NCBI GenBank assembly: GCA_022226955.1
Contig: CP092079.1
Span: forward strand, 1,643,053 to 1,707,052
Reading direction: 5' to 3'
Origin: Nitrospira sp.
Lineage (GTDB): Bacteria; Nitrospirota; Nitrospiria; Nitrospirales; Nitrospiraceae
DNA length: 64,000 nucleotides
The position numbers were made by a program, and so were the translations under genes. Within the stretch, counting starts at the first letter, position 1. Every line of letters begins with the position of its first letter. Shown in pieces: positions 28,271-36,709 of this stretch. The notes under the pieces are model-generated. The model did no database searches. It was not told the DNA's origin and saw only the letters and a program-made list of their open reading frames with translations.

Positions 28271-29257
28271 ATGCGCAACGCCCATTCTTTTACTCCTCTA
28301 TTTTTTCTTCATAACGCGCATCTCATGACGCTTGCGCCGCGCTATTGGCCGAGAGCAACCTCCCTGAGCGGGATCCCGCAAACTGAGCGCCTCTTCACCA
28401 CCGAACCTGGCACACAGCTCCTCGGATTCTGTCACTGGCAGCCACGCGCTTTGGAATCGCCCACCCTCATTCTCGTTCACGGCCTAGAGGGCTGCGCGGA
28501 CTCGCACTACATGCGAGGGATCGCGGCCAAGGCCTATCGGCGTGGGTTCAACGTCCTGCGGATAAACCAACGCACCTGCGGCGGCACCGAGCACCTCACT
28601 CCAACGCTCTATAACAGCGGGCTCAGCAGCGATTATCGCGAGATCGTCAGAGAACTGGCGACAGTAGACCGCCTGACGCATATCTGGCTCATCGGCTATT
28701 CGATGGGAGGCAATCTTGTGCTGAAAGCGGCCGGCGAAATCGAGGCCTCCCTACCTGCCCTCGCAGGAGTCGCCGCCGTATGCCCGAACATCGACCCGAC
28801 CCAATGCGTGGCGGCCTTGGAGCAACCCAGGAACTGGATCTATCACCAGCACTTCCTCTCACGCCTCAAAGCGCGAATGAAGCGGAAGGCCGCGCTCACT
28901 CCTGGCAAATGGAATCTGAATGCATTGCGCTCAATGAAGACGATCAGCCAATTCGACGATTACTACACCGCCCGCGACGGAGGATATCGGAATGGCGCAG
29001 ACTACTACGACCGCGCAGGAGCCCGGCATGTGCTGCATCGCATTGCCGTCCCGACATTGATTATTACCGCCCAGGACGATCCATTTATTCCCTACTCGCT
29101 CTTCGCCAGCCCTGCACTCGCCGACAACCGACATATCGCTCTGCTGGCGCCTCGCCACGGCGGACATTGCGGATTCTTTAGCGCGAGCCCAGCCGGTGAA
29201 GACTGTTATTGGGCGGAAAACAGAATTATCGAGTTTGCGAGTCGAGGCCGCAGCTGA
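28271..29257 (+). CDS. YheT-like alpha/beta hydrolase
   Basis: A 328-residue alpha/beta hydrolase of the COG0429/AB-hydrolase-4 type. It has LILVHGLEGCADSHYMRG (oxyanion region), nucleophile Ser in WLIGYSMGGNLVLK, Asp in IITAQDDPFIPY and His in HGGHCGFF. The opening NAHLMTLAPRYWPR is typical of the family. Bacterial members act on esters or lipids, with the substrate unknown. ATG 28271 is chosen because the protein aligns from here to the family's usual start. Confidence 0.9.
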   Translation: MRNAHSFTPLFFLHNAHLMTLAPRYWPRATSLSGIPQTERLFTTEPGTQLLGFCHWQPRALESPTLILVHGLEGCADSHYMRGIAAKAYRRGFNVLRINQRTCGGTEHLTPTLYNSGLSSDYREIVRELATVDRLTHIWLIGYSMGGNLVLKAAGEIEASLPALAGVAAVCPNIDPTQCVAALEQPRNWIYHQHFLSRLKARMKRKAALTPGKWNLNALRSMKTISQFDDYYTARDGGYRNGADYYDRAGARHVLHRIAVPTLIITAQDDPFIPYSLFASPALADNRHIALLAPRHGGHCGFFSASPAGEDCYWAENRIIEFASRGRS

Positions 29258-29299
29258 GGTAGCAGCCTTGCTAAAAAGCCGCTACTGAACACCTATCCG

Positions 29300-29758
29300 C
29301 TAGATAGCTTTTTTCAATCGACGAGGAGCCGCCGCAGCGACAAGCGGGGCGCAGGTTCTAATCCATGTCGCAATAAGCCATGCAATCGCCGCCACAATCC
29401 CCACGATAAAAATCCAATTATAGATTCTCTTGGCGGATTTATTCAGAAACGGGTCGCTCACTAGTAACAAGACGCCATACGCCAGAATCACCGTCGCCAG
29501 CGTCGTGACCGGAAGAATCAGCGCGCGATACGGCGCGAGCCATTTCCAATCCTCGGAAGGGTCCGCCGCAGCCTGCCGGGCGCCGAACCAAGCCAGGACA
29601 ATCGTGCTGCCATACCCGAGAAACTGCACCAGATCGGAGGCGGCTAACTTTCCCACAGCCGTCTCGCGAAAGAGCGGGACCTGTCCAAGGATCAGGGCAA
29701 ATGTGCATGAGAGCAGCATCGCCACACCGTATTGCATCATCCATGTCCGCGCTTTCAT
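29300..29758 (-). CDS. four-helix membrane protein, unknown function
   Basis: A 152-residue integral membrane protein with about four transmembrane helices (roughly residues 8-25, 40-58, 78-100 and 115-135). A basic tail ends RRLKKAI. No motif was recognised. It sits between the hydrolase and the proteasome locus, on the proteasome strand but 120 nt past pafA. Confidence 0.65.
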   Translation of the reverse strand: MKARTWMMQYGVAMLLSCTFALILGQVPLFRETAVGKLAASDLVQFLGYGSTIVLAWFGARQAAADPSEDWKWLAPYRALILPVTTLATVILAYGVLLLVSDPFLNKSAKRIYNWIFIVGIVAAIAWLIATWIRTCAPLVAAAAPRRLKKAI

Positions 29759-29878
29759 CGTAAGCCTCCTGCCGAACGCGTGAGCAATCGCCCATGCCCG
29801 CCAAGCATACCATTCTACCGGCGATTTCCTAGGATCAACGCATTCCGAGCCGCGAGAATTCGAGGGAAAGCGGATTCT

Positions 29879-31363
29879 TCAGGGAGACTGTAAGTAGGTG
29901 CGAACGTCCTGAACGTAGGTTTTGAACGGATCGGGCATGGGAAACGGCGTGCGGCCTTGGACCTGAACGATTGACCAATTGATGACATAGTCCGGAAAGA
30001 ATCGCTCATCGGAGGCCGAGCCACTTGGCTCCAAGCCAGAGCCGGCCGCCAGCAAATGTCGAACCAATTCACCTCGGCCAAACGCCCGCGTGTTGCGGGG
30101 AGGGTGTTCCATCGCGAGGGCAATCGCCTTATCCGTTGTCATACGGGGTACTCGGCCCTCTTCGAGCAGCCCGAAATAGAGGCCTCGGTCCGCATGCAAA
30201 TTATGATATTCGAGATCGAGACTCTTAAGCGCCGGATCCTGCCAGTCCAGCTGCTCAGCCTCGCGAAAAGATTCCAGCAGCCACAACTTAGAAGCCCAAT
30301 CGAGGCGCCCCACTAGCTTAGTATAGTCGCCACGCAAATCCCTGAGGACTGACTCCCACTGGTCAAGCACCCAATCCGTCTCCTCATCCTGCCCGGCATA
30401 GGCTTCTCGTGCAGCCGCGAGGAATTGTTCTTGAACATCGATCGCTGAGATTGTCCGGCCCGATTGCAACCGCACAATCCACTGGCGCTCCTGATCTTGG
30501 GAGATCTCTTGCAGGGTTTCGACCGGCTCATCGAGTTCCAGCCCGGCCGGCGCCTTCCCCTCTTCGATCAACTGCAAGACTAATCCTGTCGTGCCCATCT
30601 TGAGCGCCGTGGCGACCTCGGCCATGTTCGAATCGCCGAGCAACAGATGAATGCGCCGGTATTGATTGGGATCCGCCAGCGGCTCATCCCGCGTATTGAC
30701 GATGGCCCGGTTCTGCTGCACCCATTCGAAGAAGTCGTTCACGATATGATCGGCCCGCTGTGAAATCTGAAAAGGAATCGCCGGCTGTGGCGCATGCGAC
30801 CGGAGCGCCCCACGCGGCACAATCAGGCGATCCATTTGGATCCAGGCATCTTGCGGACTGGCCGCGCCAATACGCCCCGATCCGGTGAAAATCTGCCGCG
30901 TGACCAGGAACGTGACAAGCGGACTCAAGCCGCGACGGCTGAATGGAAACCGCCGGGTGACCAGATAATTTTCATGCGATCCAAACGTGGCGTCCGTTTC
31001 ATGATCGATGTTGTTCTTGATCAGTGAAATCGTGTCGCCGAACCCAAGCGTCTCGATCGTCTCCTGCAGAAGCTGATCGCCGGCCCGGTCGACTGCGATC
31101 AGATCGACGAGCGACTGGCATTCAGGCGAGGCGTACTCCAGGTGGCCCATGTCGAGATACATCCGCCCGGCATTGGTCAGAAAGCCCCCGTTCCCAGGCG
31201 GCTCGTCATGCCCGCGATGATGGAGGTCCAAAACGCCCCGGCGCTGGGTATGAAAGAGATGATCGCGAATCTGGTGGGCAAACCACGTCGGCGAGTGATC
31301 GGGGCGATCCTGGTTGACCAGAAGTCCGTACTCCGTTTCCAGTCCGAATATACGATTCAGCAT
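29879..31363 (-). CDS. pafA: proteasome accessory ligase PafA (Pup/UBact ligase)
   Basis: A 494-residue carboxylate-amine ligase of the glutamine-synthetase-like fold. It joins the C-terminal Glu of the Pup-type modifier to target lysines using ATP. It has RIFGLETEYGLL at the N-terminus, NAGRMYLDMGHLEYASPE, a SHENYLV motif, ISQRADHI, NTRDEPLADPNQYRRIHLLLGDSNMAE and DLEYHNLHADRGLYFGL. It lacks the long Dop-loop insert, and its C-terminal DPFKTYVQDVRTYL resembles PafA, hence PafA rather than Dop. ATG 31363 follows the prcA stop by 1 nt, with no ribosome-binding site, so translation is coupled. Confidence 0.93.
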   Translation of the reverse strand: MLNRIFGLETEYGLLVNQDRPDHSPTWFAHQIRDHLFHTQRRGVLDLHHRGHDEPPGNGGFLTNAGRMYLDMGHLEYASPECQSLVDLIAVDRAGDQLLQETIETLGFGDTISLIKNNIDHETDATFGSHENYLVTRRFPFSRRGLSPLVTFLVTRQIFTGSGRIGAASPQDAWIQMDRLIVPRGALRSHAPQPAIPFQISQRADHIVNDFFEWVQQNRAIVNTRDEPLADPNQYRRIHLLLGDSNMAEVATALKMGTTGLVLQLIEEGKAPAGLELDEPVETLQEISQDQERQWIVRLQSGRTISAIDVQEQFLAAAREAYAGQDEETDWVLDQWESVLRDLRGDYTKLVGRLDWASKLWLLESFREAEQLDWQDPALKSLDLEYHNLHADRGLYFGLLEEGRVPRMTTDKAIALAMEHPPRNTRAFGRGELVRHLLAAGSGLEPSGSASDERFFPDYVINWSIVQVQGRTPFPMPDPFKTYVQDVRTYLQSP

Positions 31364-31364
31364 A

Positions 31365-32189
31365 TTAGCCAGCAAGGAGGGCTTGGAAATCGCCCGGAAG
31401 CACGCGCGCCAACTCAGCCGGTTTCAGGGCGCGATACTTGGACGAACCGGCCTGTTGCCGTTCCAAGACCGCGCATTCCAGCGTCCTCTCTACCAGCACC
31501 TCACGGAGATGTGCGAGCAAGGCGGCCTGATCGGGAATCGAGGCAGCCGTTTCACGACGGTCCTCTGCCCCACTATCAGCTGAGGCCTCGGCCGAATCCT
31601 GTTGATGCGCAAGCGACCCGATTGCCCAAGCGCGCAGTGCCAGCAGCAAGCCCTGCTGAAGCGGGCAGGGCGATACAGCCTGCGCTTTCAGATACTCTTG
31701 CATGCGAGTCTGCGCCTGCTTCGTTGCGGCCAGCACGGCAAAATCCCTGCGCTCGTCGAACGTTCCGTCATAGTTGATCGTGAGCAAAGTATCCTTCTCC
31801 GGCTTCTGGCCCAACTCGGCCAGGAGAATTCTCACGATGAACGGCGCTTTATACACCTCTTCAAACGCCTGCTTAATCACCGGCGCAATCCCGTACTTCA
31901 CCAGGCGCGAGCCGGTGACATCCGACGGAGACCGATTGAACCCCTCCGTATGGGCCATCTCCAACAAACTGAATCGAAGCTTTTCCAAATCTGCCGGGTG
32001 GCCCATGCCTCCCAGAGCAATACGATCGTAAATCTCGTACAGCTTCGGCGTGCCCTTGCTGGCCGTCGTCAGGAGGATGCCTCCATCGTAGCCTAGAGCC
32101 ACCACAGGACTCCCCTGCCGAAACTGCTCATCCAGATACGTCCGGCGATTGCCGACCGCCTCTACCCACCGATACGGCTCTTCATACAT
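31365..32189 (-). CDS. prcA: 20S proteasome alpha subunit PrcA
   Basis: A 274-residue alpha-type subunit. It has the N-terminal gate region (MYEEPYRWVEAVGNRRTYLDEQF), then VVALGYDGGILLTTAS in place of the beta active site, and LYEIYDRIALGGMGHPADLE. Alpha rings cap the beta rings and dock the Mpa ATPase. The C-terminal 80 residues (including an Asp/Glu/Ala-rich linker near 210) exceed the actinobacterial alpha subunit. The ATG overlaps the prcB stop by 8 nt. Confidence 0.93.
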   Translation of the reverse strand: MYEEPYRWVEAVGNRRTYLDEQFRQGSPVVALGYDGGILLTTASKGTPKLYEIYDRIALGGMGHPADLEKLRFSLLEMAHTEGFNRSPSDVTGSRLVKYGIAPVIKQAFEEVYKAPFIVRILLAELGQKPEKDTLLTINYDGTFDERRDFAVLAATKQAQTRMQEYLKAQAVSPCPLQQGLLLALRAWAIGSLAHQQDSAEASADSGAEDRRETAASIPDQAALLAHLREVLVERTLECAVLERQQAGSSKYRALKPAELARVLPGDFQALLAG

Positions 32190-32955
32190 GGCGCGATACC
32201 TTCGTTTCGAACAGTTGTTTCAACGTGGAGTCCGGGACCGTCCTCAGCCCTTCCTGCGTAATGAACTTGACGACCGGATAGAGGCTCGCCTCCCGATTCA
32301 CTCCGCCGGTTGCCGAATCGAACTCCGCCGCGCTGGTTAAGAGGCGCAACGCCTGAACCGTCGCCTCTTCCTCTGTAAGCGCGGCCAGCGGACGCTCGCC
32401 CCAGGTATTCACGTAGTGCAAGATGCCGCGAATCGTCGGCGAGCCAGAACCCGACACCGCATATTCGACTCCCTCGAACTCAGCGCCGAGAATATCGTAA
32501 AAATAGATTTTGGCCGCGCCCTGCTCAAAGTCGTAACCAGCAAATACCGGCACCACCGCGCCAGTCCCCGCCAAAGCGGCGGCGACATTTTCCTTCAATA
32601 GCTTCGAGACGGCGCGCAGCTTCCCTTCGAAACTCAATTCTTGCAACTGCGTCCGCCGATAATATTTGAACGAGTGTTCGAGAATCCGCACCATTTCATA
32701 GGCCGTCGCCGGGACGCCCGCAATGGCCATGACACTATGGCGATCGATTTCGAGCACCTTGTCCGTCCGGTCATACATCACCATATTGCCGGCCGTCGCC
32801 CGGCGATCACCAGCGACGAGAACGCCATCGCGATATTTGAACGCCAGAATCGTCGTCGCGCTCGGCAGCTCGATGCCCGACCCGACAGTCGCAGGCTGGC
32901 CGAACTGATAGCCCTGCTCCTTCAACAACTGAAAAAAATCCCCCTGCATTCCCAT
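32182..32955 (-). CDS. prcB: 20S proteasome beta subunit PrcB
   Basis: A 257-residue catalytic subunit with a 33-residue propeptide. The predicted nucleophile is Thr34 in PSATTILAFKYRDG. Counting from it, Asp17 (AGDRRAT) and Lys33 (RTDKVLEI) fall exactly at the canonical active-site positions. The residue before Thr1 is Ala, not the almost universal Gly, which bears on self-processing. A GSGSPTIRG segment is also typical. About 180 nt separate it from the modifier gene upstream. Confidence 0.95.
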   Translation of the reverse strand: MGMQGDFFQLLKEQGYQFGQPATVGSGIELPSATTILAFKYRDGVLVAGDRRATAGNMVMYDRTDKVLEIDRHSVMAIAGVPATAYEMVRILEHSFKYYRRTQLQELSFEGKLRAVSKLLKENVAAALAGTGAVVPVFAGYDFEQGAAKIYFYDILGAEFEGVEYAVSGSGSPTIRGILHYVNTWGERPLAALTEEEATVQALRLLTSAAEFDSATGGVNREASLYPVVKFITQEGLRTVPDSTLKQLFETKVSRHV

Positions 32956-33061
32956 CCCAGCACCATGCCTTCCTAGTTTACTTTTCCTCCAAGATGAGCG
33001 CCGATGTTAGGGCTCACTGCGCGCATCCAACGAGGACCTTCTATTCTCACCCGCCCACCCT

Positions 33062-33081
33062 CGCGGCGCCAAGACGCCGCG
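33062..33081. repeat. hairpin between the modifier gene and prcB
   Basis: A 7-bp perfect stem (CGCGGCG/CGCCGCG) with a 6-nt loop in the gap between the UBact gene and prcB. T residues follow only on the plus strand, where no gene ends. On the minus transcript it could protect or attenuate, giving more modifier than proteasome message (inference). Confidence 0.4.
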
Positions 33082-33135
33082 TTTTCCCAACAGGCACGCG
33101 TTCGGCGAGCACAAACCCTGGATCGGTAGCCATCC

Positions 33136-33330
33136 TCACTCCCCTGTTCTCTGCCGGTACCGCTCCGCCTGCTTCGGATCGACCTTCTTCATTCGCTTCA
33201 TCAAACTGTCTTTATCCGGCGATCCGGTCTCCGGACGGCGAGGCCCTCCGCCTTCGTCCAACGGACTTGGCGCCTTCGGCATCGGATCGACCGGCCCCTC
33301 GCGTCGTTCAGGCATCGTCTGGTAGATCAT
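33136..33330 (-). CDS. ubact: UBact-type prokaryotic ubiquitin-like modifier (Pup homologue)
   Basis: A 64-residue, charged, Pro-rich and probably disordered protein ending in RYRQRTGE. The C-terminal RTGE and the position between dop and prcB match UBact, the Pup counterpart described in Nitrospirota and other Gram-negatives. Because it already ends in Glu, it should not need Dop deamidation before PafA attaches it to lysines. The start overlaps the dop stop as ATGA, with AAAGGA upstream. Confidence 0.9.
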   Translation of the reverse strand: MIYQTMPERREGPVDPMPKAPSPLDEGGGPRRPETGSPDKDSLMKRMKKVDPKQAERYRQRTGE

Positions 33331-34856
33331 GGCTGCGATTCCTTTCTTCTACTCCAGGCGGCCAACCCATCGGCCGGAGAAGCCGCCCGCTCAAAAATCT
33401 CCGCACAGGCCGTAACATCGGCCGGATCGAACAAATCGCCCATCTCCAACGTCTTTCCCTTCAACAACCCGCCAGAGAACTGAATGCGTTCCCACTGCAT
33501 CGCTGTGATCTGATCAGGAAACCGCCGCACACACAATCCGCGCAACCCGCCGCGAGTATCTTGAGGACCGGCCGACAAGGCCTGTTCGATGTCGGCTTCC
33601 GTGGTCATACGCCAGGCCTTGCCTTCGGCTTCCAGCCCAAGATACAGCCCACGGTCGGCGTTCACGTTATGGTATTCGAGATCCAGACTCGCCAGCCAGG
33701 GATCGTCCCAGCCGATCCGCTCTTCCCGGACAAAGGTCTCAAACAGCCACAGCTTCGTCACCCAATCGAGCTTGCCGACCAATTGATTGCGATCCTCTGC
33801 CAGCAAGCGCAGCGTCTCGCCCCATTCACTCAGCACCCAGTCCGTTTCGGCATCGGCTCCGGCCAACAGGCGCCTGGCTGCCACGTAATATTGCGCCTGG
33901 ATTTCCAACCCGGAGAGCGCCACCCCCTGTTTCTGGCGCACGGTCGCCTTCAAATCAGGATCGCGAGAAATCAGCTTCACCGCCGCAACCGGATCGGCCA
34001 GCTCAAGCAGCGGCGCGCCGCCCCGGTCGATCAAATCGAGCACGACCCGCGTCGTCCCCACCTTCAACGCCGTAGCGTACTCGCACATATTCGCGTCGCC
34101 GATGATGAGATGCAGCCGCCGATACTTCTCCCGAACGGCATGCGGCTCATCCCTGGTGTTCAGAATCGGCCGGTTATGCATCGTATCGACGCTCAGATCC
34201 GTCTCCATGAAATCGGCGCGCTGGGAGAGCTGATACTGCCCTGGGACGAATCCGCTTTCCTGCGCCTCGACACCGACTTTCCCCGCACCGGCAATCACCT
34301 GGCGGCTGACAAGGAACGGCACCAGCCCCGCCACCAACTGCGGAAAGGGAATCGACCGCGAGACGAGATAGTTGTCGTGGCAGCCGTAGCTATGGCCGTG
34401 CAAATCGGTGTTGTTCTTGTACAATTGTACGTGCGGGCCACCGAGAGTGCGATTTCTCCGCTCGGCCGCGCGCTGGACAATCCGCTCCCCCGCGCGATCC
34501 TGCGCGAGCAGATCGCGCAACGTGCGGCATTCCGGCGTGGAATATTCCGGGTGCGTGTGATCGTTATAAAATCGCGCGCCGTTCGGCAGCACCAGGTCGC
34601 TCTTCATCTCATGAAACGAAAAGGGCCGGTGCGCATCCAGCTTGGCAAAATCGTCTTCTTCACGATCCTGTTGCAGCCCGGACACCCGGAACCCCCGGGC
34701 ATCGTCATGCGGATCTTCGCCGCCATAGTCCCATCGCCGTTCGAACGAGGCCGTCAGGTGCGCCCGCACCAGCTCCATCGACTCGACAACCGGATCCACC
34801 GCATCGAGATCCTCGCGCGTAATCCCATATTCCGTTTCTATGCCGAACAGACGCAT
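33327..34856 (-). CDS. dop: Dop, depupylase/deamidase of the Pup-type modifier
   Basis: A 509-residue PafA paralogue. It begins MRLFGIETEYGITRED. It carries an insert after the first strand (RRWDYGGEDPHDDARGF..., residues 40-75) corresponding to the Dop loop. Further motifs are LPNGARFYNDHTHPEYSTPEC, YGCHDNYLVSR, LSQRADFMET, NTRDEPHAVREKYRRLHLIIGDANM and DLEYHNVNADRGLYLGL. With a modifier that already ends in Glu, its likely task is removal of the tag. ATG 34856 starts 2 nt after the mpa stop, and longer starts would overlap mpa by over 100 nt. Confidence 0.93.
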   Translation of the reverse strand: MRLFGIETEYGITREDLDAVDPVVESMELVRAHLTASFERRWDYGGEDPHDDARGFRVSGLQQDREEDDFAKLDAHRPFSFHEMKSDLVLPNGARFYNDHTHPEYSTPECRTLRDLLAQDRAGERIVQRAAERRNRTLGGPHVQLYKNNTDLHGHSYGCHDNYLVSRSIPFPQLVAGLVPFLVSRQVIAGAGKVGVEAQESGFVPGQYQLSQRADFMETDLSVDTMHNRPILNTRDEPHAVREKYRRLHLIIGDANMCEYATALKVGTTRVVLDLIDRGGAPLLELADPVAAVKLISRDPDLKATVRQKQGVALSGLEIQAQYYVAARRLLAGADAETDWVLSEWGETLRLLAEDRNQLVGKLDWVTKLWLFETFVREERIGWDDPWLASLDLEYHNVNADRGLYLGLEAEGKAWRMTTEADIEQALSAGPQDTRGGLRGLCVRRFPDQITAMQWERIQFSGGLLKGKTLEMGDLFDPADVTACAEIFERAASPADGLAAWSRRKESQP

Positions 34857-34858
34857 CG

Positions 34859-36604
34859 TTAAATAATCTGGTTGATCGCTCGTTCTTCGCTCTGCCGGCC
34901 GCGCCGAAACGACGACACCCCGACAACCTGATCCGGATGATGGTCGAGCAACTTCAGCCATTCTTCCGCCGCATCGTCGGGCGGCAGCATCTCTCCCTCG
35001 CGGAACTCCGCCGATACAGAATCAGAGAGATCTTGCGCAATGAGCCCCGCCGACTGGCCGGCAGGCTGGCCAGATTGGATCATGCGGTCGATGGCCTTTT
35101 CCTTCGCGCGCTGGACAATGGAAGAGAGAATCGCCCCGCTCACAAGGTCGCCCCGATAAAGCACCTTATTCTGGCCGCTCCGGAGCCTGATCGAGAGAAT
35201 CCGATTCTCATCCGTCCGCTTGAAAATCTGCTCGATCACCTCATCCACCAGTGAGGCAACCGCCTTCGCCTTCTCTCCGCCCCGCTCGGCAATGACGGAA
35301 GAATCCAGCGGCAACTCTTCCGTGAGATAAACCTTCAGAATCTCAGCGGCCGACTCGCGGTTCGGCCGGCTGACTTTGATCTTGCGATCGATCCGGCCAG
35401 GACGCAGCACCGCAGGGTCGATCAAATCCGGCCGATTCGAGGCCAGAATAATCACGACATCCCGCAGCGACTCAATCCCATCCATCTCGGAGCAGAACAT
35501 CGGCACGAGCGTGCTCGAAATATTGAACGAGCGCGAGGCCCGCCTGGTGCCGAGGATCGATTCGGCTTCATCGATGAAAATAAACGGCAGCGCGCCCTCG
35601 CGCCGGCGGGCGCGCGCCTTGGCAAACAGATCGCGAACCATCCGCTCGGATTCCCCGAGCCACATGTTCAGAATCTCCGGCCCTTTGATATGGAGAAACG
35701 CCCCGCCCGTGACGGGAGGCAGTGTCTCCGTTTTTCCTGCGGCGGCCATCGACTCGCTCACCAGCTTCGACAGGCTGGCAGCCGCCGCCTGGCCAATCAA
35801 TGTTTTTCCGCAGCCCGGCGGGCCATAGAGCAGAAAGCCCTTGGGTTGCGTGAATTTAAATTGCTGAAACGTCTCCGCATGCAAAAGGGGATATTCAATC
35901 GCCTTGCGGATCGCGCCAATCGCCTCCTGCTGGCCGCCGATCTGTGCCCACGTCACCGTCGGCACTTCGTCGAGCACATGGGTCTTGGCCTTGCGATCCT
36001 CCAGCTTTTCAATCGCAATCCGGTGCCCCGGATCGATCCGTAATTCATCGCCGGCCTTCAGCTCCACCCCCACGAGATCGCTCGACCGCTGAAGAATCAT
36101 GGACTGCCGGCCCATCTCCTGCTCAAACCGCAATCGTCCGTCCGGCAAGGCCTCTGTCAGCTTGAGCACGGGCCCATTCAGGTCATAACCCAGCGTCTTG
36201 ATGACCGCATAGGCTTCATTCACCAGAATCTGAGCGCCGATCTTGAGATCAGCGCTCGCCACGCGCGGATCGACATTCGCATAATATTCGGCCCCGCCGA
36301 CGACGATCCTGGCCAGGCCTTCGCCCGGCAAATCCAACAACGTCCCAATACGATTGGCCAGCGCCGTCAGCTTCGCCACCACCTCGCTGATCTTTTTGAA
36401 TTCGACATCGCGCTGCTGCTGACTGGCCGCCGCGAGCATGACGGAGTGCCGGAGCTTGTAGAGAATCTGCTGCCGAGGATCGTTCTCAGGAAAGGATGCG
36501 AGGCATTGCTCGATCAGTTCCAGCGGATCGGCGGGCGTCGAATCCGGACGCTTCCCTGCTCCTGCGCCGGTCTGCTCTCTATCGTCTGGTCGATGGTCGC
36601 TCAT
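34859..36604 (-). CDS. mpa: proteasome-activating AAA+ ATPase Mpa/ARC
   Basis: A 581-residue ring ATPase that unfolds tagged proteins and feeds them to the 20S core. An N-terminal coiled coil (about 40-90) would bind the modifier. OB-type domains follow (about 95-200). The Walker A is GPPGCGKT (261-268), the Walker B is FIFIDE (341-346), and the arginine-finger region is LRPGRIDRKI. A disordered acidic C-terminal stretch ends in INQII. The GQYL/HbYX tail that docks actinobacterial Mpa into the alpha ring is absent. It starts the core proteasome gene run. Confidence 0.93.
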   Translation of the reverse strand: MSDHRPDDREQTGAGAGKRPDSTPADPLELIEQCLASFPENDPRQQILYKLRHSVMLAAASQQQRDVEFKKISEVVAKLTALANRIGTLLDLPGEGLARIVVGGAEYYANVDPRVASADLKIGAQILVNEAYAVIKTLGYDLNGPVLKLTEALPDGRLRFEQEMGRQSMILQRSSDLVGVELKAGDELRIDPGHRIAIEKLEDRKAKTHVLDEVPTVTWAQIGGQQEAIGAIRKAIEYPLLHAETFQQFKFTQPKGFLLYGPPGCGKTLIGQAAAASLSKLVSESMAAAGKTETLPPVTGGAFLHIKGPEILNMWLGESERMVRDLFAKARARRREGALPFIFIDEAESILGTRRASRSFNISSTLVPMFCSEMDGIESLRDVVIILASNRPDLIDPAVLRPGRIDRKIKVSRPNRESAAEILKVYLTEELPLDSSVIAERGGEKAKAVASLVDEVIEQIFKRTDENRILSIRLRSGQNKVLYRGDLVSGAILSSIVQRAKEKAIDRMIQSGQPAGQSAGLIAQDLSDSVSAEFREGEMLPPDDAAEEWLKLLDHHPDQVVGVSSFRRGRQSEERAINQII

Positions 36605-36709
36605 GGTCGTCTCCCGTTTGGTCAGACGTCATCATAACAACATGTCGAAGCCGGACGCCACCAGCCGCCGCCGGCTGGCAATACCGCCCGCAACGGCCAC
36701 ATAGATCTG

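Noticed and set aside
29879-34856. PafA and Dop as a recent duplication
   Set aside because: They differ in length, the Dop-loop insert and C-terminal domain. They are ancient paralogues present in all Pup-type systems.
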